In this document: one piece after another, positions 47,086 through 59,019 of the stretch
Position numbering within the stretch: position 1 is the stretch's first letter
Layout of the letters: each line of letters begins with the position of its first letter
Source of the DNA: Lumbricus terrestris
Lineage: Eukaryota; Annelida; Clitellata; Crassiclitellata; Lumbricidae
NCBI GenBank assembly: GCA_949752735.1
Contig: OX457037.1
Location: 36,042,371-36,106,370 of the forward strand
Length of the DNA: 64,000 nt
Direction of reading: 5' to 3'
Made by a program: the position numbers and the translations under genes
Notes under the pieces: model-generated
The model's input: only the letters and a program-made list of their open reading frames with translations
The model's database searches: none
What the model was told of the DNA's origin: nothing

Positions 47086-47089
47086 CATC

Positions 47090-48579
47090 ACCAACGCAGG
47101 CAGCAGGGGGGGATGAGCCTTTGAGGGATGAGACTGAATGGAAAGCTGGAGATTATGGCAGTGGATCTGAGATGGAAGGAAGTAGTCCTGACCAGAGGTT
47201 TGGCCTGACCGCCGGACTTATCCTGTCTGGTCTGGTCTGGTCTTTGAAATGTATCCACCTCCTCATAACTTTGTCTCCAGATGACCATCTACGATGCTCC
47301 CTCCCCCAAAGATATACGGTAACTGTCAGGCGTTGGGAATACTATTATCTGGAAAGGTCATCATGTCCAACAGCAGCTGTTGAAACGTCGTCGTCGGCAC
47401 ATTTTCCATTAGCAGGAAGTGAACTGTTATGCACATAATGGTTATGGAAGATGGTGTTCTGGGAGAAATCAACGCATTTTTCGATATAAACCGTGTATAT
47501 GCATGTTATGCATGTGTGTATGTGTACAAAGGGAAGGAGTCTATATAGGCATATCTTTCAGTAGTAAGTGTAGATGTTGTAGTAGATGTAGTAGGCAGTT
47601 GAGGTAGTAGATGTAGTAGTAGGTGAGATAGAAATGCAGATACATCACCATTTGTCATTTAAATGGATTTCGTGATTTTTGTGCTGGTGCTAACAGACAC
47701 TATGTAGAGTATTTTGCTTACATCATATGTGTTGAGCTGCTTTTGTCGACCTGAGGCTGATGATGTAGGCCTATATAAAGATATGCAGCTCTTAGTGATA
47801 ATTTTGAGTGCAGTGCTACTGTGGACTTAAATCTGTTCTCTAACAAGTATATAGGCATAAATTGTTCTAAGAAAAATGACCTACAGAAGTTGCTTCTAGG
47901 ATATGCACTTCCACCTCTTTGGAGAAATCGACCCGTTGTAAGCTACAGTGTGATGGTTGATAAAAAAAACATTCATTGTATGATTTAACTCTTTAATTAA
48001 CTTCGCTATGGCACTTTGGTCTAAAGTGAAACATCAGCTAACAACTTGCAAGAATAGTTCTACTACTATTAATAACAGTCACTTTTGAGGACCACATGAT
48101 TTTTAGCCAAAGTCGGTGAACATTACACTTGCATATGAACAGCACGGTTTTACTCTGTCAGAGTGTCAGAGTTTAATATATATGGTGCATCAGTAGTGTT
48201 GTCCTCAAAAATTATTTTTCAGATTTCTTTGATGGTACCCTCTCATTTTGTTACCTTGCCTTATTAGTGAATAAGTGTAAAATTTCAGCCTGATTGATTA
48301 ATATTTAGTGGTCACGCAATGCTCCTGACTTTTCACCATTGGTGACAATGTCGACAAATAAGCAAATGACAGCATTTGAAGGATATGGACAAGGACTCTT
48401 TTAGAATTTAGATTAAAAAAGTAACTGATCATTGTAGACTGAATAAGAGATTGAGTGGCATATAGATGTACTGAATGCTGATATAAAGTTAATAATTTAG
48501 TCATAAAATAATTTTTTTAAATTATACCAATGGCAGCCATATGGTTTTCGATTGTTGGAGTCTCAGCAGCAGAATACCT
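47090..48579. other. No gene seen
   Basis: The 105-codon frame at 47121-47438 has no recognisable motif. 47219-47245 has a short TGGTC repeat and 47560-47625 a GTAGTAGAT-type repeat. The remainder is AT-rich. Confidence 0.35.
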
Positions 48580-49400
48580 AACGCATACTTCATTGTGTCA
48601 AGGAACTGAGCTCTGTGCTCAGATACAACCTGCAAAAGATATTTCTCCCCTTCATTTTTAGTGATGGATGATTTGTTTCCTTGAATGAGTTTAACAACCC
48701 CTCGGCATTGACGTTTACAACCCTGACACTCTTTGTGCACTGTTTTGCCTTCTCACAATCCTGATTTTGTTTTTCATTGTTCAGTATCAATCTCATTTAG
48801 GAACTCACATGGCGGTTCTACTGCCTGTAGGTAGTTCAAAGGTTTCACTGTCCCAAGATCTTTCCACCTGTAAATACATGGCTCACCTGCAACTTGAATG
48901 TGTGTTTAAGGCGCTCGTTTCGTTCTTGAATTTGAGATGCCTTGACCATCTTTTGCTGGACATGTTGCATGGTTGATGGCTGTGTCTAAAAAGGCCAAGG
49001 CTACCAACTCCTCACACACTTGATTATTACAAATCCTTAGAAGGAGCTTTGGTGGTTGCTGCAGAAATGACACAATTTCTTTTTGAACGCTTTGTACCTG
49101 AAGATAGACTTGAACAGAATTCGAAGGTTGCTGGATGGTGCTGTTATCGGGTTTGGACAAGACATCATGCTTCTGTGTATACCAGACTAGGAAACAGGTT
49201 GATATCTCTAACTGGCATTTCTTCTGGTCTGTAAGAAGGAATTGTTCTTTGAACATCAAGACTCTGATGGAATACAATATCTTTGCCATCCATCTGACCT
49301 CATGTACTGCTCCGGGTGCCATCGATCGGATTCCACGTGATGGAATTTTACTAAGAGAGGTGACAATGAGTTGATGTATAGTCCGTGGCAGTCGTCTCAA
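48580..49400 (-). pseudogene. Decayed copy of a multicopy invertebrate gene family
   Basis: The minus strand encodes APGAVHEVRWMAKILYSIRV, LMFKEQFLLT and EELVALAFLDTAINHATC. A further frame then gives VVKLIQGNKSSITKNEG and LLQVVSEHRAQFLDTMK. As I recall it, this order (PGAxHxxRWMxKxLYxxK, then a KEQFxLT block, then ALIQxxNxxLTKNEEQ and LLQVVxxHR) marks an uncharacterised family present in many copies in aphids, Hydra and other invertebrates, probably tied to a mobile element. At least one frameshift separates the two parts (near 48800-48900), so the copy is dead. Confidence 0.6.
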
Positions 49401-49859
49401 TCCTGCTGGCTAAATTAATAATTTTTTACGAATTAATTTGGATCAAGTTTGAGTTGATGAGTGCTGCCAGAATATTTTTACATTTCGTAACCTGAATTGT
49501 TGTCTGGAGGTGACTTGCAACAGTATCCATGAATGGCGAGCCCTCAGAGACCTACTTTTAACAGTGTGATGTCTGATGGGCCACATGATGGTGCAAATGA
49601 TTGTTTTAAATCATGACTATGCATCACATGATGCTGATAAGCAAAATACAGTAGGTCTTTATCAGAATAGTCTCTGTGCTTAATGCTGCAATGTCGAAGC
49701 ACATCACTTTGACTCTGTCTATAGGCCTACTCTATAGCCACACCACAATCTTTCAACAGAATCACAACAGTTTGTTTTGTTTTTCGCCTGTGCCATGACT
49801 TAACCTTTGCACTCCGAGTAATTAATTCACTTCATACATGCATCTTTGATACCAGTAGC
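49401..49859. other. Upstream flank of the decayed gene
   Basis: May hold more of the decayed family in broken frames (on the minus strand the triplets just above 49400 read like DDCHGLYIN). No clear boundary could be set. Confidence 0.3.
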
Positions 49860-50204
49860 CATAGGCGGAGACTTGGTCCAGAAGTTGAGGTGTGGGACGA
49901 ATGAGCGGCCGAAGGACAATCGCCGAGAGACGGCTGAGTCATCGACGACATTTTCATCGACCATAATAATTATTTCTATCGCCCTTTTCAGTCGTTTTGT
50001 CGAAATCTAATGAAAATATGCTATTTTCCCAGCCAAATTGGCTGATGACCTTTTTTCTACCCTACTTATACACTCTCGAAATTTCCGATGCTAATTTTTT
50101 GTATATTTCTGAACTGTTGGGAGATATGAGCATGTGTTTGTGGTGAGGGGGAATGGTTCCCACCACAAACATTGGTGGACCGTCCCCATAAGTCTACGCC
50201 CATG
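49860..50204. mobile_element. hAT-type MITE, CATGGGCG group
   Basis: The ends are CATAGGCGGAGACTTGG and the complement of CATGGGCGTAGACTTATGG. The flanking octamers CCAGTAGC (49852-49859) and CCAGTTGC (50205-50212) differ at one base. The 345-bp body is non-coding. Confidence 0.85.
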
Positions 50205-50650
50205 CCAGTTGCATACTGGCAATCTATCAATTAGCTGCTTTGCAGTATTATCCCAGGAGGGATCTTCCCATCCATCGAAAGCATTACTATCAAGTTAGCA
50301 ACAAGTACATCTGTATATCTATCCCTTCCTCTTATTATTTAAAAAATTACCCAAAGACCATATATAGCCTACCCTTGTTTAAAAAGTATTTAATTAAAAG
50401 AATAATAACATCAGCTTCTCTCTACAGACTGAAGTAAGCAATGCGTGTATGACAACCTATATCACCAAATCACAAAGGAATGTTGACATAATGTACAGTT
50501 GGGGTGCTGTAATATATAATCTCACCTTGTCGCGCAACCTCTAAACTTTGAGCAATTTAAAAAAAAATTGGTAGGAATCATTGACACATGATGCATAACA
50601 GAATAAAAGGGTACCGTCACGAATTTTTCAAACTTTATTTTTCCCCATAG
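50205..50650. other. AT-rich DNA, no gene seen
   Basis: The 65-codon frame at 50240-50437 has no motif. The last 30 bases before 50651 form a pyrimidine-rich stretch ending in AG. Confidence 0.35.
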
Positions 50651-50790
50651 CTTTGTGGACCACACTATGCATCATCAGTTATAATGCGCATTAATGTACC
50701 AGACACCTTTTTCGAAGGACATCATCTGTATCCCATTGTTGGTGGTGGAACTGTAAATGGACTTTGGCATTCGATGTTGAAACTGGACAC
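50651..50790 (+). other. Weak exon candidate or conserved repeat
   Basis: After TTATTTTTCCCCATAG the frame stays open from 50651: LCGPHYASSVIMRINVPD, TFFEGHHLYPIVGGGTVNG and LWHSMLKLDT, then a possible donor ACG|GTTTGT. It starts in phase 0, which would fit the end of the exon at 41873-41925. However, the frame continues to 50899, the sequence resembles no family I recognise, and the region could equally be part of a dispersed element. Confidence 0.2.
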
Positions 50791-51002
50791 GGTTTGTATC
50801 ATTTGGTGGCGCAATAGGTGGAAGGTCAGAGCAGGAGATGTGGGGGGGCAGGCGCTGCTGCTGCTGCTGTATCATTTAACATCACTGGTCAGTGAATAGT
50901 CTGACAACCAAAGGTTCGCCAGTTGATGCTGTAGGATCAGGGGGGATCATTGATACCCCGCCTGCGTTGTTATAATCGGTGGGTCCTCCCTGGTATATAT
51001 AT

Positions 51003-51070
51003 ATACAGGGTGGATCCAAAAAAGTACCTCCTCTTACGGTTTTTTGTGGAACCATCTGGATCCATTTGCA
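51003..51070 (+). mobile_element. Tc1/mariner-type terminal fragment
   Basis: ACAGGGTGGATCCAAAAAAG begins just after a TA-rich run. It is the mirror form of the GGTCCACCC ends at 10347 and 24672. Confidence 0.5.
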
Positions 51071-51094
51071 TATTTATTTACTTTATTTGTATCT

Positions 51095-51172
51095 TATATT
51101 AGCTATAGCACTCCTTAAAGCTTGCTACTCAGAGGCGCTCCCGACTACAGTGCGGACACTGCACATACTGTA
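51095..51172 (-). mobile_element. SINE1 3' fragment
   Basis: On the minus strand GCAGTGTCCGCACTGTAGTC, GGGAGCGCCTCTGAGTAGCA and TTTAAGGAGTGCTATAGC are the SINE1 3' third. The head is missing. Confidence 0.8.
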
Positions 51173-52239
51173 CTTCTTGAAGGCATGAAATCCTCCACGA
51201 TCAGGTGCATCAATTATTTTTGTTGGCACATATAGTATGCTGTGAACCTGCCATCTTGTATTATGTTGTTGCCTGCGTTTGGCATGAAATTGCTCTTATA
51301 ATGTCATTCGCAGTGAAGTTAAGATGCGACGAACTTCCTTTGGCTAACTTTCTGACAACAGAAGCAGTGAGGAGCTGTGCAATTTTTTCCCAATTTGATG
51401 TTGTGTATTGGAAGCCGGAGGCAAAATTGCAAAAGTTGTTTTATGCGATATAAGTTTGTGAAGTTTTCTGCTTGTTCGTGTTAACGAGAATATGCATTAT
51501 GCATGGTTCAGACTTTAGAGTCGAATCTTATGGTGTAGGGTTGTTTTTCCAGAGAAATATTGTTTGACTTTTTCGTGGAACCATGACAATAAATATAACT
51601 CAGAATTTGTCGGATTTTTCAGTATCAGACGATGCTAGAAAATGATGGTGTTTTAGGATCCTTTTATTTTCAGTTTTTCTGTTATGGTGTAATGCATAAG
51701 TTGTGTAGGCTTATTTGTGATGAATCTATTGTTTTTGTTCTTGTTGTTTCTACTGATGCATATGTGATTGTTCCTGAGTTTGTTGTTTGTGATGCAGAAG
51801 TCAGAATTACTTGTTTATATAATTCTGGATTTGTTGATAAAAATTTTCTTTTCTTTGCTCTGTTGATGTTTGTCATGAGAGTTGCATGCCATTCTACGTG
51901 GTTTTCAGAACCTTGTAAAAAATGGTAAAGTTGATGACCTGTAAAAAACATCAGTGCAATAATGGCCTGTGCTAAAAAGTTCTTTCCACAAACTATTCTA
52001 TTTTGTCACATTGTAATATATCATGCGAAATGTATGACTGACAGTGAAGAAATCCATTCATTACAAGACAATGGACTGCAACATTGGACATATACCTAAC
52101 AGCCTGTCTCTTGCAGAATTGATCTGATAGCATTGGTGAATAAGAGTGTCTCTGTGGCAAGGCTTTTATATAGCACTGGGAATAGTCTGAGATTTACATT
52201 TGCATTCGACTCATTCTGTGTCTTTTTCTCTACTTTGTT
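51173..52239. other. No gene seen
   Basis: Frames at 51205-51453 and 51632-51928 are rich in V, F and C but show no motif and no splice support. Confidence 0.35.
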
Positions 52240-52352
52240 TTATTATATATATATATATATATATAATTATATATAATATAATGCATTATAAGCAATTTAA
52301 TGCAATATATATTTATGCAATTTTGCCTCCAGCTTCCAATATACTGCTTGTT

Positions 52353-52585
52353 GGGACGCGGTGGTGTAGTGGTGGCGTCGTTGCATTGAAGCCGAAAGGT
52401 TCGAGGTTCGAATCCACCTCAAGTCGCCGCGTAGGGACCTTGGGCAAGTCCTTCACTTGCAATTGCTGGGGCGCTTCGGCGTGAAACTCTGATGCAGTGC
52501 CCGCGCTGTAGCCGGGAGCGCCTCTGAGTAGAGAGTTTGAAGGGGCACTATAGAAACGGATAAATAAAAATAAAAATAAAATATA
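52353..52585 (+). mobile_element. SINE1 copy, well preserved
   Basis: Full length: GGGACGCGGTGGTGTAGTGG, B box GGTTCGAATCC, CGCCGCGTAGGGACCTTGGG, CAAGTCCTTCACTTGC, GAGCGCCTCTGAGTAGAGAG, TTGAAGGGGCACTATAGA and a TAAAAA-type tail. Confidence 0.93.
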
Positions 52586-52674
52586 TATATATTTGTGATC
52601 ATGCATAATTTTATTTATAAGGATATATGAAGATATATAAAATGATATATATTATACCACTATATAGGGTTTCT

Positions 52675-52870
52675 CAAATGTGGGTCCCTCTATTTGGAAT
52701 ACGTTTCTCTTTTGCCTGTTTTCCCTTCCGCGGTACTTCTCTATTCTTTTTGTAAACCAGTCAAGACTTTCCTCTTCGACTGTGTCTGGGTCAGGAGCAC
52801 TTCTGATTAGTTATCTTGAAGAGGCGCTACATAGATTCCTTAGATGGATAGATATATTTATATCTTCGGA
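52675..52870 (+). mobile_element. LINE end with GATA tail
   Basis: The frame begins GPSIWNTF, a decayed W-N-x-L-P block. Then come CAAGACTTTCCTCTTCGACT, GGTCAGGAGCACTTCTGATT, TTGAAGAGGCGCTACATAGA and GATGGATAGATA. Confidence 0.75.
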
Positions 52871-53012
52871 CTGCTGATTTTATCGATTAATTAATCAATC
52901 AATCGTAAAAATATTTGGTCAATAAAATTTACTTGTTTTTTTTAATTTTCAACTTATTTTTTTACCGAATTCATTATGTCAGGCAGTCATTTCCGGAGTA
53001 AATAACATGGTC

Positions 53013-53066
53013 AATCAATCAATCACATAAATTTTAAATTTATATAGCACCCCTTCAAGATCTCTA
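53013..53066 (-). mobile_element. LINE A-like 3' tail fragment
   Basis: AATCAATCAATCACATAAAT and TTATATAGCACCCCTTCAAG match the 3' end at 35184-35235. Confidence 0.6.
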
Positions 53067-54081
53067 AACAATGGTGAACAGTGATCTGTGAAACTTTTAA
53101 GTGGAAAAAATTAGGCGATCGCTTTGCATGTGAGATTAATGCTGATGTAAGGATCCAAGATGGCCTCAAAATTAATTGTTTCAAAACTTTTCATTGCAAT
53201 AAACATTTCATATTGACTTTTTGTACGAAGAAAGTGGTACCGGTGGTCCGGTAGCTAACTCAGTGATTACATTTACGACAGTTTTCACGCTTATTTTACA
53301 TAATGAATTAGTGGGCCTATGCCTTCTTGCCCTTTAAATTATAATTAGAGATTATAAAGATGATAATACAATAGTTTGACAGTTTAATGGAATTTAATCG
53401 ATTTATCTTGAATTAACTTAGACTAATCAATTAAATTATTTTCATTCTACATTCTACAAGGCAGTTGTTGAAGCCTTACTGTTCTCTATATCATAATAAC
53501 TTAAATAACATAGGAATAACTTAGTCTCAAAGTCTAAACATACTTTCCTACCTGTCCTTACCTCATGACGTATGCATTTAGCCTATGTTATTTCACTGTA
53601 CCAATTAATTATTTTGGTTAAGTTTCTTTTCTGTGCCGGATGTGAATCTGCTTTGCCCGAAACGAATTACCAGTTGACTTGACCTTTGTACTAGACAGTT
53701 GAACAGATGTTGGCAGTTCTGAGTGATGGGGACGGAGTTATCCCAGGGATTATTGTTTAATCAGTCAAGCGTGAGGCCCTTGAAACAGCCGACTTAGCCG
53801 GAGTGACAGCTTGACGGTTGCTGCGCTGTGACCACGTCTAAAGCAGAACTTTGAAGAAAAGCCTTTCCTTTTTCTCCATCATTAGCCCAATTCCACAGGT
53901 GGTTGCGTTAGGGCACTTCACGTTCGGCTGCTGGTGTGACAACCATAAGGAATGTGTAATTGGGTATGCCTTGTTTCCTTTAGATTAGACATTAGCCTAC
54001 GACCATAACCATGAATTACTGTAACAGTAATAACATTAACAACAAAAAACATGTACAGTAGAAAACGGACTGACTACAAGG
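53067..54081. other. No gene seen
   Basis: Ordinary AT-rich sequence without long frames. Confidence 0.35.
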
Positions 54082-54265
54082 CAGGGCTTAAAGTGTGCCT
54101 GGATGATCATGGACGGCGTCCATGCACTTGTTTTAAAATCTGAACGCCGTCCAGCCTCTTATTCGCCAGCACAGACTGGAAAGGTACCGGTAAGGAGCGT
54201 CCAGGCACTTCTTTTGGAGAGGTAAGGGGCGTCCAGGCACTTATTTTTCCACACTTTGGGCACTG
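54082..54265. mobile_element. hAT-type MITE, CAGGGC group
   Basis: The ends are CAGGGCTTAAAGTGTG and the complement of CAGTGCCCAAAGTGTG. The flanking octamers CTACAAGG (54074-54081) and CTACAAGA (54266-54273) differ at one base. Inside, variants of GGCGTCCAGGCACTT recur three times. Confidence 0.8.
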
Positions 54266-54332
54266 CTACAAGAAATAAAAAGGACCACGAACGACTCTAA
54301 GGAACCTGAATTCGGCTAGTGGACCACCTGTA

Positions 54333-54500
54333 ACCTTACCTTAGACCTTAGTCCTTCCAAGCGCTGGCAGTGCATCGGGCGACACAGCTCCTCCACACCA
54401 CTCTCTCCTCCGCAATCCTCTCAACCTCCTCCCACGTCATTCCACTGTCGTCCAGATCCTGTGCGACCGTGTCTCGCCAAGTCTTTCACCTGTAACAGCG
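54333..54500 (-). mobile_element. RTE-like LINE 3' end
   Basis: On the minus strand the end GGAAGGACTAAGGTCTAAGG followed by AAGGT-type bases is the same as at 29717-29745. The upstream part is diverged. Confidence 0.6.
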
Positions 54501-55205
54501 AAATAAATTTGGCAGACGTAGTATTGAAACGCAAGTGTACAATAAAAACGTAATTCTTAACTAGTTAACTAAGTTTAGTTCAATTAACGAGCACACTGTG
54601 ATAAGATGAGATCGAAATCTAATCTTAATTGTGAAGATGATAAGACAATAGTTTGACAGACCCTAGGATCAGTATTCATATTTGGGGAAGTTTTAAGTGG
54701 TGTATAGGCATGCAATACCTGGTTTGTATGCAAGAAAACTACTGCAAAGCGAATAATTTATGTGGTGGAGTATTTATGATTTTATACACCACTTGGCAAA
54801 CTCATCTATATTTATGCATTTTATGTGAACACTGGAAATGAGGTTCTGACGTATTCTTCGACATTCAACCCAGGTGTTTTATGGTTCCATTCATTCTGCT
54901 ACATCATGCACCAAGAGATAGGCTTTGGAAATGTTGAACTGCATACCTATGTGTATTTTTAAAAATCTATTTGTGCCATACATCTATACGCTCATTTATA
55001 GGACCCTTGAAGTACTTCACAAAGTCGCTGCCTGGATCCGTCTAAGTCATGTCAAGTCATTGGGAACCAAGTGTTTTATATAAGTGGCATTAAGTGCCTC
55101 AGATAACTAAAAGAGTCATTGCTAGAGAGCTCTGTCGACATGTGGAATATCCAACAATATCCAGAGTTGACATAGTTAGCAACTTTTTCAGAGTTTCAGA
55201 TCCTT
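54501..55205. other. No gene seen
   Basis: A 62-codon frame at 54653-54841 has no motif. Nothing else. Confidence 0.35.
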
Positions 55206-55207
55206 TA

Positions 55208-55565
55208 CTACGTAGTACTGAAGAAGAAGAAGAAGAAGAAGGAGAAGAAGAAGAAGAAGAAGAAGAAGAAGAAGAAGAAGAAGAAGAAGAAGAAGAAGAA
55301 GAGGAAGAGGAAGAGGAAGAGGAAGAGGAAGAGGAAGAAGACGAATAAGAAGAAGAGGAAGAGGAAGAGGACGAATAAGAGGAAGAGGACGAATAAGAGG
55401 AAGAAGAAGAAGAAGAAGAGGAGGAGGAGGGAGAGGTAGAAGAGGAAGAGGAAGAGGTAGAGAAAGAGGAAGACAAGGAGGTGGAGGAGGAGGAGGACGA
55501 CGCGGAGGAGGAGATCGAAGGAGGGATGAAGATAAGGAGGAAGAGGAAGGAGAGGAAGAATATGG
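55208..55565. repeat. (GAA/GAG)n polypurine tract
   Basis: About 350 bp of almost pure A and G on the plus strand, GAA units first and mixed GAG/GAA later. The long poly-Glu and poly-Ser frames are repeat translations. Confidence 0.95.
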
Positions 55566-56464
55566 GAGGGATGGCTGGTGATGAGACTGACAAATCATAA
55601 ATACCACCCACACTAAGCATTCCCCAGCAGATGGCCTAAGAAAATAAATCCTGGACACATCCCTCAGCTGCCATGCAGTCTGAGGAGGACAAAAATAAAA
55701 TCACCACAACATGACTTCTGTTTAAATGTGAAATATTTGAAATTGCTTTATATGAACCTTTTTATGTCTTAAACTTGAAGGGCTTTCTTGGCCGCCCAAT
55801 CAGACCGGATTTGTGGGTGGACACTGGGCAACTCTTGAGGAATCTGAAGACAGGTGTTCTAATGTAATTACCTCATCTCCTATGCACTCAATTCCCTAAT
55901 GCTGTTCTATAGCATGTAATAGCTGGGTGTGTCATATAATATGTCTACAGAATATCCATTTGCTTGGCATCTTGTGGAGATTCTTCATCCCATGTTCTTT
56001 TTAACTTAATCTGCTTAGTCATTGCTAGTTTCATCAGATGATGTATAGGGTTCAGACTGCAGCAACTATCCTGTGATAAAAATTATCTTCGCTTGAGGTG
56101 TTGTTCTAACACACCTGGAAATAGGACATCAGAAGAAGCAACTATTTTCTCTTTCACTGTATGCTAAAGTCATAGTTTGATTTTATTTGAGTCAAATGAT
56201 TGTATTAAATTTCATTTCTCAACTTTAAAAGCTCCACAACTTCATCAACATTTTAGATCGAAATGTCAGTATATCTATTGTAAATTTTTTAATTATAATT
56301 GCACACTGGATGTTAAAATATAACATTTGATTTTATGTTCCATTGTTTAGCTACAATAATAATTGGAATCAACTCATCCAAGTTTAGCCTACAGTTACGA
56401 ATTCTTCTATCTGCTTAAGCTATGCTTTGCCTATAGAGTGATCTCTTCAAGAAACGTAATAAAA
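55566..56464. other. No gene seen
   Basis: AT-rich DNA without long frames. Confidence 0.35.
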
Positions 56465-56783
56465 ATAATAATAATTTTCTTTTAATTTAACAATCCGATT
56501 GTCTGAACGCAACCGGCTACAGTGTACAATTATGCAGTTGAAACAATTCACAAGAAAGCAGATCACAGAATACACAAAATCTTAACTATAAGCTTACTAA
56601 CGGAACAGACAGCCTGCAAAAAAATGTACTCGGAGGCACTCCCAGTCACAGCTTAAAATGTGAGATTTGAGTGACTTAAACAAAGCAGGCGAATTTAACC
56701 TAGACATCAATTGTAAGTTCAATGGGAGGCCATTCCAGATGGCAGCACCCACAATCTGAAAGTCTGGGCGCTGTCATCTCAAC
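56465..56783 (-). pseudogene. LINE E, C-terminal remnant, split by a hAT element
   Basis: The minus strand reads RPDFQIVGAAIWNGLPLNL, QLMSRLNSPALFKSLKSHIL and then a 3' region ending in (ATT)n. W-N-G-L-P identifies the LINE C-terminus. The copy continues on the far side of the hAT insertion, from 58411 to about 58450. Its 3' end resembles that of SINE2 (124-372). Confidence 0.75.
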
Positions 56784-56791
56784 AGTCCAGC

Positions 56792-57822
56792 CATGGGCGT
56801 CCGCAAGAATTTTTCTAGGGGGGCGCAAATTTTTTTAAATTGTCACAAAGGCTATATAGGTTGTCGAAAGCAACCGATCACTCCGCCTTCGTCGCTCGCT
56901 TCTTCCGCTCTGGTTCCCTGTCGATCAGCTGTCACGGAACACAGCATGCGAAAAATCATAGACATTCATTGTAAAAACTGTTATGATAGTCAAATTTTAT
57001 GTGACTGTAATCTGACCTTACTGTTGAAATAACAATTGCAATCGTCTGGGTTCAGTGGGTTCTTATATCCAAACTGATTTAGCACTTCACGAGCCCGCTT
57101 CTGCTGTCTGAAATTGTTTCTGAAGTACGATATACATGTACAATGTATAATTGTATATAGTTACACTCTTTAGGTCTATATAAAGAGACCTGATTAACGG
57201 TCGTCACTGGTTGTTGATCGAATGAATCCATGTTTCTACCCTCATATAAGTCCCATATTGAATTACCTTAATTTCTATGATAGGCCTACTCGCTGTAAGC
57301 CTAAGTATACTGGTATAGTGGTATTTAGTTTAAAAAAGTCTGACCGTATACAGAACTTAACTTCAAGCGAAAACGAAACGCCCCTTGACAGTGTGTTCCG
57401 TTCCCAAATCCCAACAAATTGCCCTTCGCTTTGAATGAGCGGGAAGCTTTTTGGTCCCTTGTGTTGTGACCTCAATGATCAATCTGCCAGCAAGGTCGTA
57501 ACTTTCCTCAGATAGAGGTGGTGACTATAATTATTCCTCTGCTCACTATATGCTCATCCCTTCCCTAAGCTCCCTTCCCTCTCCACTCGTATATATTATA
57601 TATGTGCCACCCTATCAAGTATCAACATTGATGTTACCCGGTGTGTTTCCTCTTCTCTCCCTTCTCTCCCTTTCTTTCTCTGTCCCATCTACCCCTTCCT
57701 CTCTGTCTCTCGCTGGCACCCTCGCTATCTCGATCTGTTATCACCTCTCTGAAATCAACAAAGGCTGAGTCAACGCATCGTGTATAATAATACTGCACCT
57801 CTTCCTATAGTACATGTATATG

Positions 57823-57855
<33 letters not shown>

Positions 57856-58410
57856 CAGTATATAGTATCCCTCATGTATACTATAGAAATGCAGTAGTTC
57901 CGAAGCTAGCGGGATATTTAAAGCGTCAAAACGCGCGTTGGCTGGCATCTAAGCTGATTTCTTATATAGTTAGTGTCAGATATACTGTCGCTTCAGTCAG
58001 TGCCAATTAAGTTTGTTTATATGAACTACACTACTATATGTGACTACATTCGCGTTTCACCGGCTGGCTCTCGTAGTTCTAGTGATCGCCTATAACAACA
58101 CAAGAGTCGCTGTTAGAGCGAACACGATACCAATTGCTTAGCAATTAGGCGATACGACTGAATGGCATTTTGTCGTATCGCGTTAAAAGTATGAATTTCC
58201 ATATTACCACAAGAGAATCCTACAGGCTACCTATACGTTATGCGTCCAAAGAAAGATAGGTCCAACCGATAGAACGCACCGATAATCATGTTGAAAATCG
58301 CGTTGTAAATTTGTAATAGTCAACCAAATAATCTAAAGTTATCTGCAAATATGCGGAAAATCCAAGGGGGCGCACTTGCGCCCCCTTGCGCTCCCCTGCG
58401 GACGCCCATG
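56792..58410. mobile_element. 1.6-kb non-autonomous hAT element, CATGGGCG group
   Basis: The terminal inverted repeats start CATGGGCGTCCGCA on both ends. The next bases are G-rich (GGGGGGCGCAA on the left, GGGGGCGCAAG on the right). An exact 8-bp target duplication AGTCCAGC lies at 56784-56791 and 58411-58418. The interior has no transposase frame; the longest frames are under 80 codons. It contains a TA microsatellite (57825-57855). It is inserted in LINE E. Confidence 0.92.
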
Positions 58411-58472
58411 AGTCCAGCCCTTGCTGGAAGTGAAGTGATGTTGAAGTTTGTTCATCTACATGTATAACCTCG

Positions 58473-58678
58473 CAGGGCTTTTTTCAACGTGCAGTTCCAC
58501 ACAAAATGTGCAGTTCTAACTGGATTCGTGCAGTTGTGGAAGCACTTCCGTCACGTTCTGTGCAGTTAAAACTACTAAAAATAGGTCATTTTCCTCAGAT
58601 TTGGAGTAATTTACCACGGGGGATGAGAAAGGAGAAAAGAGGATGTGCAGTTCTGAAAATTCCTTAAAAACAGCCCTG
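58473..58678. mobile_element. hAT-type MITE, CAGGGC group
   Basis: The ends are CAGGGCTTTTTTCAA and the complement of CAGGGCTGTTTTTAA. The flanking octamers TAACCTCG (58465-58472) and TAACCTTG (58679-58686) differ at one base. The motif TGTGCAGTT recurs inside. Confidence 0.85.
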
Positions 58679-59019
58679 TAACCTTGAATTATATTACATG
58701 CAAAGACTGAAATCAAGTACAGGAAGTGTGGAGCAGTATTCTCTATTCATTTTTTCGAATGATATTTGTGTCGTGTCGAGAAGTAAAGGTTGACATAGAT
58801 ATACTTCAACTGGTGATGCTGTACAGAGTGGGAATATAAAACCACGACGATGGCAATATTAAGACGTCAGTGAGTTGTAGAACAGCGTGACTCGTACAAC
58901 TGAGGAGTCACTAAAGAACTGTCATCTGAGATTTGATTGCATATCAGATTTAATCAGAGCATCTGGGATATGAAGAAGAGGCATCAAGGAATTGTATGTA
59001 GGGTGCCAACTGATGATGA

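Noticed and set aside
46372..47094. 240-codon Leu/Ser/Ile/His-rich minus-strand frame that looks like a membrane protein
   Set aside because: It lies entirely on the AGG-rich purine tract; the hydrophobicity comes from the CCT complement repeats.
55094..55658. Poly-Glu and poly-Ser/Leu frames of 84-173 codons
   Set aside because: Products of the GAA/GAG polypurine tract.
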